Below, piece by piece: positions 1-8,057 of a stretch of DNA of 33,230 nt. Below the pieces are notes generated by a model. The model saw only the letters and a list, made by a program, of their open reading frames with translations. It had not been told where the DNA came from and searched no databases. Source of the DNA: Flavobacterium sp. (lineage in GTDB: Bacteria; Bacteroidota; Bacteroidia; Flavobacteriales; Flavobacteriaceae); contig JAUVAS010000024.1 of assembly GCA_030591585.1 (NCBI GenBank), positions 1-33,230 of the forward strand. The letters run 5' to 3'. The first letter of the stretch is position 1; each line of letters starts with the position of its first letter. Made by a program: the position numbers and the translations under genes.

Positions 1-335
1 GTTTCTGCGGTATAATCTTTTGGGAATAATGGACGTAATACACGATCCACTAAACGCATGGTTAATACTTCGCCATCACTTGGTCTTGCTTCTCTTTTAA
101 AGAAACCTCCAGGGTAACGACCTGCAGCAGCAAATTTTTCTCTATAATCTACTGTTAATGGTAGAAAGCCAAGATCTTTTTGTTCGTAATTGGAAACTAC
201 TGTACATAATAACATACATTTTCCCGATTGCACTACAACGCTACCATGAGCTTGTTTTGCTAATTTTCCGGTTTCGATAGAGATTTCTCTACCGTCCCCT
301 AGGTCTATGACCTCTTTAAATACTTTTGGAATCAT
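1..335 (-). CDS. pnp: Polyribonucleotide nucleotidyltransferase (PNPase), N-terminal part
   Basis: This is the first 111 codons of PNPase, cut by the window edge. PNPase is the 3'-5' phosphorolytic exoribonuclease of mRNA decay. The visible part is the start of the first RNase PH-like domain. It reads [20 protein letters not shown], then a GKLAKQA segment, then the family signature [18 protein letters not shown] at about residues 73-90. The ATG is at 333-335. The gene lies downstream of rpsO on the same strand, the common rpsO-pnp order, but a terminator hairpin and a 300-base structured leader separate the two. Identity is firm; the catalytic and KH/S1 parts lie outside the window. Confidence 0.96.
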   Translation of the reverse strand, partial: MIPKVFKEVIDLGDGREISIETGKLAKQAHGSVVVQSGKCMLLCTVVSNYEQKDLGFLPLTVDYREKFAAAGRYPGGFFKREARPSDGEVLTMRLVDRVLRPLFPKDYTAE

Positions 336-348
336 AATTTTTAATTGC

Positions 349-438
349 GCACTACTTTGCTAAAGCTTCGTAGTACAGTTAACAATGGTCAATATTCGCT
401 TTTACGAATACCGTTGTTGTGTTGTGTGTAGTTGACCA
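349..438 (-). promoter_or_regulatory. Structured 5' leader of pnp
   Basis: Just upstream of the pnp ATG the minus-strand RNA can fold into two stem-loops. The start-proximal one pairs 370-376 with 349-355 (7 bp, one wobble). The distal one has contiguous 3' arms, CGAATA then TTGACCA, pairing with TATTCG (393-398) and TGGTCAA (386-392) as written on the plus strand, with a bulge of about 21 bases on one side. In enterobacteria the pnp leader carries an RNase III-cut stem-loop used for autoregulation. A similar role here is inference. Confidence 0.4.
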
Positions 439-626
439 ATGAAAAACCTAAATTGTAGCTTTTCTCCATACCTGCCTTTCGGCTATGCTCAAGATAAACT
501 TCAGCAGGTATCTTTTAAATTGAAAGGATATGTAAAAATACTTTTTAATTTATCCTTCGTAGCCTTTCGTTTAAAATAGGCTTTCTCACTTTTTAATGAA
601 ATTCCTGCCTTCGCAGGAATTAAAAA
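439..626. repeat. Intergenic stretch with several inverted repeats between rpsO and pnp
   Basis: No gene is visible in the 321 bases between pnp and rpsO. Beyond the pnp leader there are three inverted repeats: ATACCTGC/GCAGGTAT at 468-475 and 504-511, AGCCT/AGGCT at 561-565 and 578-582, and ATTCCTGC/GCAGGAAT at 601-608 and 613-620 with a CTTC loop. The CCTGC...GCAGG core occurs twice, which suggests relics of a dispersed palindromic repeat. Only a genome-wide count would show this. Confidence 0.45.
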
Positions 627-648
627 AGGGAGCGTAAATACGCTCCCT
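621..648 (-). terminator. Rho-independent terminator of rpsO
   Basis: A perfect 10-bp stem, AGGGAGCGTA (627-636) with TACGCTCCCT (639-648), is followed on the minus strand by a six-T run (621-626). It starts about 8 bases after the rpsO stop. It should end most rpsO transcripts before pnp. Confidence 0.85.
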
Positions 649-656
649 AAAAAAGA

Positions 657-926
657 TTACTTACGTAAACTTAATTCTTTAACTATTGCACGATAACGTA
701 AAACATCTTTTTTCATAAGATAGTTTAACAACGATCGTCTTTTTCCTACCAACATTACCAAAGATCTTTCTGTGTTGTAATCTTTGTGATTGTTTTTAAG
801 GTGTTTTGTTAAATGTTCGATACGGTACGTGAACAAGGCGATTTGACCTTCAGCAGATCCACTGTCTTTTGCAGACTTTCCGTGTTTTTTGAAAATTTTT
901 CCTTTTTCTTCAGGTGATAAATACAT
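657..926 (-). CDS. rpsO: 30S ribosomal protein S15
   Basis: At 89 residues this has the standard S15 length. S15 is a primary 16S rRNA-binding protein of the small-subunit platform, and its binding helps order S6/S18. Recognisable features are the GSAEGQIALFT segment near residue 23, the HLKNNHKDYNTERSL stretch that contacts rRNA, and the VGKRRSLLNYL core ending in LRYRAIVKELSLRK. A -7 box at 984-991 and a 5' hairpin precede it, and a strong terminator follows immediately. No anomaly is seen. Confidence 0.97.
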   Translation of the reverse strand: MYLSPEEKGKIFKKHGKSAKDSGSAEGQIALFTYRIEHLTKHLKNNHKDYNTERSLVMLVGKRRSLLNYLMKKDVLRYRAIVKELSLRK

Positions 927-958
927 GCCAATATTATTTTAAATGATTTTTATGTACA

Positions 959-977
959 GACTACCCTCGTGGTAATC
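959..977 (-). promoter_or_regulatory. Hairpin at the 5' end of the rpsO leader
   Basis: On the minus strand GATTACC (977-971) pairs with GGTAGTC (965-959) around a 5-base loop, giving seven pairs including one G-U. If transcription begins about 4 bases after the -7 box, this hairpin is at the extreme 5' end of the mRNA. S15 represses its own synthesis through different leader structures in several phyla, so this is a candidate S15 site. That role is inference. Confidence 0.35.
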
Positions 978-983
978 AGGGCG

Positions 984-991
984 CAAAGATA
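984..991 (-). promoter_or_regulatory. -7 promoter box of rpsO
   Basis: TATCTTTG on the minus strand matches the Bacteroidota -7 consensus TAnnTTTG, 57 bases upstream of the rpsO start. No good -33 TTTG was found at the usual spacing. Confidence 0.5.
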
Positions 992-1097
992 TTGTTTTTC
1001 TGGGATATAGGGAATGGAAAGGAGTTTTTATTTTTCTAATTAAACCTTTTCAATTTCTCAAAGTCATACTCCTGTTAAACCATTAAAAATATAAATT

Positions 1098-1931
1098 ATG
1101 AATTTGAAATTGATTAAAACAGGATTACTATCGTTACTAACCGTATTTTTTCTTTTTACCTCGTGTAGTAAAGATGATAGTAACATTGAAACAGAAACAA
1201 GTGCAGATTTTACTGTAGAGGAATCTAGGCAAGCTGCAGAAGCTGACGAAGTTTCAGCAGGAGCATTAGACATTGTAGAAATGGCTTATCTAGAGCAAGA
1301 AGAGGATGCTGGGAGATCTTCTAGTTTCTTTTCAGACTGCGTTACAATTACCGTTAGTAATGAAAATGGAGTTGTTTTTGTAACCTTAGATTTTGGTGTA
1401 GGGTGTGAGCTAAATAATGGGAATGTTATTTCCGGAATGATACACCTTACGTATAGCCTTCCCCAAAATGGTACCAGAACGATTAATTATACTTTTGAAA
1501 ATTTCTTCTTTAATGAAAAAGGAATTGAAGGAGGAGGAACTATCTTTAGAGAATTAAGTAATGCCTCAGGAAACCCTCAGTCTACTTTTCATAAAAATCT
1601 GTTAGTTACTTTTCCGAATGGGATTACTGCTGCTATAGAAGGGAATAGAGTTCGTGAATGGATTGAAGGAGTTGGTAGCGGAAATTGGCAAGACAATGTA
1701 TTTTTGGCTACAGGGAATTGGTCTATTGATTTTAGTACTGGTCATTCTCGTTCTGCCATGGTTACTGAAGCATTAAGACGTGAAGCAACGTGTCCGTTTT
1801 TTGTAAGTGGACTGCTAGAAGTTACAAGAAATAATACCACAGGAGTATTGGATTTTGGAGATGGTACTTGTGATGATATAGCTATTTTAACAGTTAATGG
1901 AGAAGAAATAATAATTATTCTTCATCATTAA
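1098..1931 (+). CDS. Surface lipoprotein of unknown function
   Basis: This 277-residue protein has a lipoprotein signal peptide ending in LFTSC with the lipid cysteine at residue 23. SKDD follows, matching the Bacteroidota surface-export rule of acidic residues just after the lipid cysteine, so it probably sits on the outer face of the outer membrane. The mature part begins with an acidic linker (about 30-80) and continues as a probable all-beta region with repeated aromatic/glycine segments. It contains four widely spaced cysteines and a C-terminal VLDFGDGTCDD segment. I do not recognise an enzymatic motif. It is monocistronic and ends at a bidirectional terminator shared with accD. Confidence 0.8.
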   Translation: MNLKLIKTGLLSLLTVFFLFTSCSKDDSNIETETSADFTVEESRQAAEADEVSAGALDIVEMAYLEQEEDAGRSSSFFSDCVTITVSNENGVVFVTLDFGVGCELNNGNVISGMIHLTYSLPQNGTRTINYTFENFFFNEKGIEGGGTIFRELSNASGNPQSTFHKNLLVTFPNGITAAIEGNRVREWIEGVGSGNWQDNVFLATGNWSIDFSTGHSRSAMVTEALRREATCPFFVSGLLEVTRNNTTGVLDFGDGTCDDIAILTVNGEEIIIILHH

Positions 1932-1945
1932 TTGAGAAAATTAAT

Positions 1946-1979
1946 AAAAAAAAGCTGCTCATTTGAGCAGCTTTTTTTT
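1946..1979. terminator. Bidirectional terminator between the lipoprotein gene and accD
   Basis: AGCTGCTCA (1953-1961) pairs with TGAGCAGCT (1964-1972), flanked by seven A on one side and seven T on the other, so it works in both directions. The accD stop codon (1978-1980) lies at the base of the stem. Confidence 0.88.
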
Positions 1980-2844
1980 ATGCTGTTTGTCGTTCTCTTA
2001 AAGGGCGATTTAATATTAAATCTATATAACGGTTAATATTATATTTTAAATCTTTTCGGTGAGTGATAAAATCTAAGAAACCGTGTTCTTGTAAAAACTC
2101 GGCAGTTTGGAACCCTTCAGGTAATTCTTTTCCTGTAGTATCACGAACCACACGAGGTCCTGCAAAAGCGACTAATGCTCCAGGTTCGCTTATGTTAATA
2201 TCTCCTAACATGGCAAAAGATGCCGTTGTTCCTCCAGTAGTTGGGTCTGTACAAAGCGATATATAAGGAATTTTTGCATCTGCTAATTGTGCTAATTTTG
2301 CGGAAGTTTTTGCTAACTGCATCAACGAAAGCGCCGCTTCCATCATTCTTGCCCCACCACTTTTTGAGATAATTATAAAGGGAAGTTTTTTATTAAGAGC
2401 ATATCCTGCTGCTCGAGCAATTTTTTCTCCAACAACACTACCCATGGAACCACCAATAAAACTAAAATCCATACAGGCAATCACAATGTCTTCGCCCATA
2501 GATTTTCCAACAGCTGTTCTAACAGCATCGTTTAATTTGGTTTTTTCTTTTGCTTGTTTAAGACGGTCTGTGTATTTTTTTGTGTCGGTAAAGTTTAAAG
2601 GGTCTTTAGAGGTTAATTTAGCATTTAGCTCTTTGAATTTATCATCAAATAAAATTTCAAAATATTCTTTACTACCAATTCGTACGTGATACCCATCTTC
2701 AGGACTTACATAGAAGTTTTTTTCGAGCTCTTCCGTGTCAATGATTTTTCCTGTTGGGGATTTATACCACAATCCTTTTGGTACATCTTTTTTGTGTTCG
2801 GTTGGGGTTTGAATCCCTTTTTTTGTTCTTTTAAACCAACTCAT
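1978..2844 (-). CDS. accD: Acetyl-CoA carboxylase carboxyltransferase subunit beta
   Basis: At 288 residues this is AccD, which with AccA transfers carboxyl from biotin to acetyl-CoA, the first committed step of fatty acid synthesis. The crotonase-like core is well conserved: [52 protein letters not shown] and AFAGPRVV. In Escherichia coli AccD the N-terminal zinc ribbon has four cysteines in two Cx2C pairs. Here the equivalent segments read KSPTGK and VSPEDGYH, so those positions are Ser29, Gly32, Ser47 and Asp50. The enzyme assignment is secure; loss of zinc binding is read directly from the sequence. The gene stands alone, as is common in this group. Confidence 0.96.
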   Translation of the reverse strand: MSWFKRTKKGIQTPTEHKKDVPKGLWYKSPTGKIIDTEELEKNFYVSPEDGYHVRIGSKEYFEILFDDKFKELNAKLTSKDPLNFTDTKKYTDRLKQAKEKTKLNDAVRTAVGKSMGEDIVIACMDFSFIGGSMGSVVGEKIARAAGYALNKKLPFIIISKSGGARMMEAALSLMQLAKTSAKLAQLADAKIPYISLCTDPTTGGTTASFAMLGDINISEPGALVAFAGPRVVRDTTGKELPEGFQTAEFLQEHGFLDFITHRKDLKYNINRYIDLILNRPLRERQTA

Positions 2845-2939
2845 ACATGTGAGGTTTTAAATTGTTTTAAGCTTTGTTAAATAATGGGCAATGTATTTAA
2901 AAAAAATTAAATGCCAATTTGTAAAAGCTAAACATGAAT

Positions 2940-4007
2940 TTATAATGTGTTTATGTTATTAAGATCTTCAAAAGCTTGTTCTAATCTTTTCTTGAAAGTT
3001 AATTCGCCTTCACGAAGCCATTTTCTTGGATCATAATATTTTTTATTTGGTAGTTCTGCTCCGTCAGGGTTCCCTATTTGAGTTCTTAGATACTCAATAT
3101 TAGTATTCATATAATCACGAATCCCTTCATTAAAAGCAAATTGCAAGTCGGTATCAATATTCATTTTTACGACACCGTATCCTATGGCTTCTCTAATTTC
3201 TTCTAAAGTTGAACCACTTCCACCGTGAAAAACAAAGTCGATAGGATTAGCTTCCGTATTAAATTTTTTCTGAACAAAATCTTGTGAGTTTTTTAAAATA
3301 ATTGGTGTTAGCTCAACATTGCCTGGTTTGTATACCCCATGAACGTTTCCGAAAGCAGCAGCAATAGTAAATTGGTCACTTATTTTTTTAAGTTCTTCAT
3401 AAGCATAAGCAACTTCTTCTGGTTGTGTGTAAAGTTTAGATGAGTCAACATCGCTATTGTCTACACCATCTTCTTCACCTCCTGTGATACCTAATTCAAT
3501 TTCCAGCGTCATTCCCATTTTAGACATTCTCTCTAAATATCCTTTACAAATTTCGATGTTTTCTTCGATAGGTTCTTCAGATAGGTCTATCATGTGAGAA
3601 CTGTAAAGTGGTTTGCCGGTTTCTTTATAATATTGTTCGCCAGCATCTAATAAGCCATCTATCCATGGCAATAGTTTTTTTGCACAATGATCTGTGTGAA
3701 GTATTACAGTAGCGCCATAAGCTTTTGCTAATTCGTGAATGTGTTTTGCGCCTGCTACCCCTCCTGAAATTGCGGCTTTTTGGTTTTCATTAGAAAGTCC
3801 TTTTCCTGCATTAAAATGGGCGCCACCATTTGAAAATTGAATAATTACGGGAGAGTTTAATGATGCTGCGGTTTCTAAAACGGCATTGATACTACTAGAT
3901 CCAATAACGTTTACAGCAGGTAAAGCAAAGCCTTTTTCTTTTGCGTATTTATGTATTTTTTGAACTTCGGTACCCGTGGCGACACCGGGCTTAATAGTAT
4001 GACTCAT
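2940..4007 (-). CDS. fbaA: Class II fructose-bisphosphate aldolase
   Basis: The protein is 355 residues, the length of the zinc-dependent FbaA type. It cleaves fructose 1,6-bisphosphate to the two triose phosphates in glycolysis and works in reverse in gluconeogenesis. Visible hallmarks are ALPAVNVIGSSSINA near the N terminus, VILHTDHCAKKLLPW at about 101-115 with the zinc histidine and catalytic aspartate, MTLEIELGITGGEEDG, AAAFGNVHGVYKPGNV, and VFHGGSGSTLEEIREA. A -7 box in the 42-base gap to tamL suggests its own promoter. Confidence 0.97.
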   Translation of the reverse strand: MSHTIKPGVATGTEVQKIHKYAKEKGFALPAVNVIGSSSINAVLETAASLNSPVIIQFSNGGAHFNAGKGLSNENQKAAISGGVAGAKHIHELAKAYGATVILHTDHCAKKLLPWIDGLLDAGEQYYKETGKPLYSSHMIDLSEEPIEENIEICKGYLERMSKMGMTLEIELGITGGEEDGVDNSDVDSSKLYTQPEEVAYAYEELKKISDQFTIAAAFGNVHGVYKPGNVELTPIILKNSQDFVQKKFNTEANPIDFVFHGGSGSTLEEIREAIGYGVVKMNIDTDLQFAFNEGIRDYMNTNIEYLRTQIGNPDGAELPNKKYYDPRKWLREGELTFKKRLEQAFEDLNNINTL

Positions 4008-4026
4008 AATAGGAATAATTAAGTTA

Positions 4027-4034
4027 CAAAAATA
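4027..4034 (-). promoter_or_regulatory. -7 promoter box of fbaA
   Basis: TATTTTTG on the minus strand matches TAnnTTTG, 19 bases upstream of the fbaA ATG and between tamL and fbaA. This suggests fbaA is not dependent on tamL transcription. Confidence 0.45.
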
Positions 4035-4049
4035 ATAAAATTTAATGGT

Positions 4050-6596
4050 TTAAAAGGGATAGTTAATACCTATGTTATAGACTGCATTACCAAAATTATA
4101 ATCTTTAAACCATCTTTCTCCTGTAGGATAACCTGGATCATAAGTTTTAAAACCAATGTCTAAACGAAATACGAAGAAGCCAAAATCGTAACGCAATCCA
4201 AAACCTGAGGAAACTGCAATTTCTTGTAAATCACTAATACTTGTAAATGTATACGCAGGGTCTGTAATATTATCTAAGGCATTCCAAATGTTACCAGCAT
4301 CTACAAAAAAGGCACCGTTAAAATCTCCAAATAGATTAAATCGATGTTCCAAATTAAAAGCAATTTTTAAATTAGCTTCATTAAAATCTAATACGCCTCC
4401 ACTAGTTCCTGGCCCTAAATCATAGGCTTTCCATCCTCTATTGTCATTAGATCCTCCTGCAAAGTAACTTCTTGTAAAGGGGATGTTATTACTATTTCCA
4501 TAAGGAATTGCAAAGCCTCCAAATACTCTAAAGGCAACAACATTTTTATGTCCTAAATTCCAGTGTTTTATATAATCAGCTTCTAGTTTTACATATTGAG
4601 AAAATGCTATATCTCCTATTAGATAATTGCCAAACTTGTCTTTATCTAGGTTGAATGTAGATGCAATTCCCTTAAGGAATGTTCCTGCAGATTCTATTTT
4701 CCAACGTATTCGATAAAAATTATTGTCATTAATGTTTTCTCGAGTATCTCTTATCCACGTATAATTTGTAGCAAAAATCAAATTATTTTCTGAAAGTCTA
4801 ACCTGTCGTTCTCCTATATCTAAAACTTCTTGCCTTTGTTCTTCATTTATATTTAAGTCTTCATCATTGTTTTTTACAGCGATCATAAAGGCTGTAGTTT
4901 CATCTGGAATTTGTAGTTGTAAAGGTTCTGTGTCATTTTCAAAATCGTAGCCGGTATCTATCGCAATTTGATTTAATTGATTGTAAGAACTCGAATAGAC
5001 ATTATAATAATTTTTAGGATTTAAATTTCTTACAAACTGAATATTTAATAAATCTACTTGATTGGTTCGTGTCTTTTTTGGTTTCCACCTATAATTATAA
5101 ATAATATTTATATTTTGGCGGTCTAAACCAATATTGTTTTGAATATTAAACCCTATTGATGCAGCGGTAGAAGGAGACATGTATTTAGGAATAAATTTTT
5201 CGGTTTTAATAGGAAAAAGTATTCTAGGAAATGATAATTTCATATCTGCACCTATATCTGAATTGTTGAAAAAGCGATCATTTAAAGCAGCATCCTTAGA
5301 TGCTCCCACGCTTCCTTTCGCAGACAATTCTAGTATTTCGGCTCTTTTAAATACATTTCTTATTAAAAAGTTTCCGCTAAATCCAATACCAAATTGTTGG
5401 ATAGTTGAGGTGTAGGCATCAAAATCTATACCTGTTCCATATTTTTTACGGGGTGTTAGTACTATTGTTGCTATAAGTCCTGTTCCAGTACTGTCTTTTG
5501 GGTCTTCAGTATAGCTTATTTTTGGATATTTAAATATTTTCAAATCATTTACTTGTCTATAAGTAAGTGTGCGTTCTAGGTCTTTAAACAAGCCATTTGG
5601 AGTAATTGCTACAGCATCAGTAATTGCCTTTGGTTTAAATTTTAATTTATCATAGCTATATAATTTATAGCCGTTATATGTAACAGAATCTTTTAAGGTC
5701 TTATCTTTATTATTATAACTAAAATCTGTAATAATTATAACTTCGGTGATATAATGAATTTTAAAAGGTTCTGTGTAAAGACTATCACCAATTTTATATT
5801 TTCTATCTGGAATTTGATAAATAATATTTGCTTTATGCCTTGTTTTAACAGTGTCAGCTTCAAACTCAATATAACTTTGGTCAAAATAGAACAAACCAGA
5901 ATTTCTAAACTGAAACGTTAACCTATCCCTTTCGTTATTAAAATCGTTAGCTGCATATTGTTTGCCTTTTTTTATAAAAGAATTACTTTTTGATTGTTGG
6001 TAGAGAGAGTCTACTACAGGCGAGCTAATATCTTCTTCAATGAGTCCAATTACATAAGGTGTAGAACGTTTTATATTATAAGTTACGGAGGCTTGTTTGT
6101 TTTTTAAGGTATCTATTTTATAGGTTGCAGTAGAATTAAACCAGCCAAAACTAGCGTAATAACGCTCCAATCTATCTAATGATTTTTTGTTTTTTTGTTC
6201 TTCAATGGTTACGGGTTTATTTCCCACCTTTTGAACCCATTCATTAAAACCAATATAGCTTGACTTCATCTTATCAACTTGTTTTTTAGAATAAAAGTTG
6301 ACCATTCTCTTTTCTCGGTTTGGTTTTTTGACCAACCAATTTTGAAATGTTGAGTCAGGTTTAGGATTAGCAAGGTTATATATATGAAGACTTAAAGGAA
6401 TATTTAAGATCCGATTATTAGGTTGTTGATATAAGAGACTTTTTATTTTAGATTCGTTATTTTCTAGGCTATCGACAGAAATGTTATTTTTGGTAAGCAG
6501 ATAATCGCCTTCTGGAATATTTTTTACAGCATTACAAGAAGTAATTAGTAATGCTAATCCTAAAAATAATGATATTTTTGTGAGGGTTTGGGTCAA
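4050..6596 (-). CDS. tamL: TamL-type BamA-family outer membrane assembly lipoprotein
   Basis: This 848-residue protein combines a lipoprotein signal (LLITSC, lipid Cys21) with an N-terminal region of POTRA-like repeats and a C-terminal Omp85 beta-barrel. The barrel is marked by the lid-loop stretch FAGGSNDNRGWKAYDLGPG and the closing strand ending NIGINYPF. Lipid-anchored BamA relatives of this kind in Bacteroidota are called TamL and are thought to work with TamB in outer-membrane biogenesis. No tamB is nearby. The start is a TTG at 6594-6596: reading upstream in frame meets a stop before any ATG, and a clean signal peptide begins directly at TTG. It is divergent from, and close to, the rRNA methyltransferase gene. 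Confidence 0.88.
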   Translation of the reverse strand: MTQTLTKISLFLGLALLITSCNAVKNIPEGDYLLTKNNISVDSLENNESKIKSLLYQQPNNRILNIPLSLHIYNLANPKPDSTFQNWLVKKPNREKRMVNFYSKKQVDKMKSSYIGFNEWVQKVGNKPVTIEEQKNKKSLDRLERYYASFGWFNSTATYKIDTLKNKQASVTYNIKRSTPYVIGLIEEDISSPVVDSLYQQSKSNSFIKKGKQYAANDFNNERDRLTFQFRNSGLFYFDQSYIEFEADTVKTRHKANIIYQIPDRKYKIGDSLYTEPFKIHYITEVIIITDFSYNNKDKTLKDSVTYNGYKLYSYDKLKFKPKAITDAVAITPNGLFKDLERTLTYRQVNDLKIFKYPKISYTEDPKDSTGTGLIATIVLTPRKKYGTGIDFDAYTSTIQQFGIGFSGNFLIRNVFKRAEILELSAKGSVGASKDAALNDRFFNNSDIGADMKLSFPRILFPIKTEKFIPKYMSPSTAASIGFNIQNNIGLDRQNINIIYNYRWKPKKTRTNQVDLLNIQFVRNLNPKNYYNVYSSSYNQLNQIAIDTGYDFENDTEPLQLQIPDETTAFMIAVKNNDEDLNINEEQRQEVLDIGERQVRLSENNLIFATNYTWIRDTRENINDNNFYRIRWKIESAGTFLKGIASTFNLDKDKFGNYLIGDIAFSQYVKLEADYIKHWNLGHKNVVAFRVFGGFAIPYGNSNNIPFTRSYFAGGSNDNRGWKAYDLGPGTSGGVLDFNEANLKIAFNLEHRFNLFGDFNGAFFVDAGNIWNALDNITDPAYTFTSISDLQEIAVSSGFGLRYDFGFFVFRLDIGFKTYDPGYPTGERWFKDYNFGNAVYNIGINYPF
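6573..6580 (+). promoter_or_regulatory. -7 promoter box of the SpoU methyltransferase gene, inside the tamL coding region
   Basis: TATTTTTG on the plus strand matches TAnnTTTG, 47 bases before the preferred ATG at 6627. It lies within the tamL signal-peptide codons. Confidence 0.35.
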
Positions 6597-6617
6597 GCTC
6601 TGTTTTTTAACTTAGTT

Positions 6618-6625
6618 CAAAAATA
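6618..6625 (-). promoter_or_regulatory. -7 promoter box of tamL
   Basis: TATTTTTG on the minus strand matches TAnnTTTG, 21 bases upstream of the TTG start. It directly abuts the preferred ATG of the opposing methyltransferase gene, so the two promoters face each other. Confidence 0.45.
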
Positions 6626-6626
6626 C

Positions 6627-7361
6627 ATGATTTTGGTTAGCAAAAGTCAAATAAAATTAATAACAAGTTTACAGCAAAAAAAGTACCGAAATAATTTGGG
6701 GCTTTTTGTTGCTGAAGGGCCAAAAGTAATCAATGAATTGCTAAATTCTAATATTAAGCTTCATTCTTTATTTTCAACCAAAGAGCATTTATTTAAAGTA
6801 GAAAAGCTTTGGGTAATTTCTGAAAATGATTTAGAGAAAATAAGTTTCTTAAAAAACGCGAACAACTCGGTTGCTATATTTGAAATTCCGAAGTTAAAAG
6901 AAATAACTAATAAAACGTTAACAATTGTCTTAGACGCTATTCGTGACCCAGGTAATTTAGGCACGATTATTAGACTTTGCGATTGGTTTGGAGTACAACA
7001 ATTAGTTTGTTCTTTAGATACTGTAGATTGTTATAACCCAAAAGTGATACAAGCTACTATGGGGTCTATAGCAAGAGTTAATATTGTTTATGCCGAGCTT
7101 TCAGAATTTCTAAATAAAAGCAAGCTGCCTGTCTATGGAGCTTGTATGGAGGGAGCTTCAATTTACAATGAAGAATTGCCTGAAAATGCAATTGTTGTAT
7201 TGGGAAATGAAGCTAATGGGATTTCAGAAAAAATAGAAGCGATACTTACCAATAAAATAACAATTCCTCAATTTGGCAAACAAAAAGAAACTGAAAGTTT
7301 AAATGTAGCGACTGCTTCTGCTATTATATTAAGCGAATTTAAACGGTTTACTGAAAGGTGA
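6627..7361 (+). CDS. TrmH/SpoU-family rRNA 2'-O-methyltransferase
   Basis: This is a SPOUT methyltransferase that uses SAM for 2'-O-methylation of RNA ribose, probably in rRNA. An N-terminal substrate-binding domain of about 90 residues (SKSQIKLITSLQQKKYR, LFVAEGPKVINELL) precedes the knotted catalytic domain. The three SpoU motifs are visible: RDPGNLGTIIRLCDWFG, VVLGNEANGIS and ITIPQ with ESLNVATASAIILSEF. An ATG 39 bases upstream (6588) is in frame but overlaps the tamL start. I prefer 6627 because the family normally begins just before VSKSQIKLI. The 3' end overlaps porT by 14 bases, convergently. The exact target nucleotide is not predictable. Confidence 0.9.
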   Translation: MILVSKSQIKLITSLQQKKYRNNLGLFVAEGPKVINELLNSNIKLHSLFSTKEHLFKVEKLWVISENDLEKISFLKNANNSVAIFEIPKLKEITNKTLTIVLDAIRDPGNLGTIIRLCDWFGVQQLVCSLDTVDCYNPKVIQATMGSIARVNIVYAELSEFLNKSKLPVYGACMEGASIYNEELPENAIVVLGNEANGISEKIEAILTNKITIPQFGKQKETESLNVATASAIILSEFKRFTER

Positions 7362-8055
7362 AATTAATAAATACCCCTCTAGAAGACATACTTTCTATAT
7401 TTCCAGTCCACGAACTATTTGGATTGATATCTCTAACTAGTTCATCACTTAATGAAAATACTCCTCTAATGGAAGGAGTGAACTTAAAGAAAAACAAATA
7501 AAAATCTATTCCAAAGCCTAACTCATAATTTAATGAGTTGGATATGGATCGAAATTGCCCAGAAGCATTATCCTCTGGATGATCTTCGTTACTAGAAAGA
7601 TTGAACGAAGTTGAAAAACCTCCAACGATAAAAGGTTTAAAATTATTTAATCTTTTGGTAGAAAACTTTACTAGTAAGGGAATATGAATGTAAGTAGATT
7701 TAACCTCTCGTAAATAATCTTTTTCTTCTTCAAACCCAGGAAACACCAGATTTCTTTTAGTAAAAGAAAGTCCGGGCTCAAGCCTAATGTTTATATAGTT
7801 ATTTATACGTACATCCCCAATAAGTCCAACATTAAAGCCACCTTCTCCAGTAACTTGTACATCTGCATTTTCATCTGGGTTGTTTTCTTTATATTTAAAT
7901 TTATAGTCAAAACTATTAAAGCCTAAATAATACCCCCATGATATCTTTTTCTCATCAAAGTTTTCAATATTAGCCAATCGTTCTGTATTAAACAATTGTG
8001 CTTTTGCACTTTGAGCGAAAATTAAAATAGCTAAAACAACAAATAATTTTTTCAT
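7348..8055 (-). CDS. porT: Type IX secretion / gliding protein PorT (SprT)
   Basis: A 235-residue protein with a signal peptide (cleavage near residue 19, KAQ) and a predicted small outer-membrane beta-barrel. The pattern KKISWGYYLGFNSFDYKFKY, then a GEGGFNVGLIGDVRINNYINIRLEPGLSF stretch, is typical of PorT, which is needed for T9SS secretion of sorting-domain proteins and for gliding in flavobacteria. The position two bases downstream of ubiE also fits, as porT adjoins ubiE in other flavobacteria. The porT stop codon lies inside the end of the convergent methyltransferase gene. Assignment rests on motif and context, not on a database search. Confidence 0.87.
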   Translation of the reverse strand: MKKLFVVLAILIFAQSAKAQLFNTERLANIENFDEKKISWGYYLGFNSFDYKFKYKENNPDENADVQVTGEGGFNVGLIGDVRINNYINIRLEPGLSFTKRNLVFPGFEEEKDYLREVKSTYIHIPLLVKFSTKRLNNFKPFIVGGFSTSFNLSSNEDHPEDNASGQFRSISNSLNYELGFGIDFYLFFFKFTPSIRGVFSLSDELVRDINPNSSWTGNIESMSSRGVFINFTFQ

Positions 8056-8057
8056 AT

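Noticed and set aside
336-656. tRNA or small RNA gene between pnp and rpsO
   Set aside because: The hairpins do not assemble into a cloverleaf, no anticodon or T-loop pattern is seen, and the region is better explained by a terminator, repeats and a leader.
6588-6626. Upstream ATG at 6588 as the start of the SpoU methyltransferase
   Set aside because: It would overlap the tamL start and add 13 residues (GQALFFNLVQKY) not expected in the family; the ATG at 6627 gives a normal N terminus.
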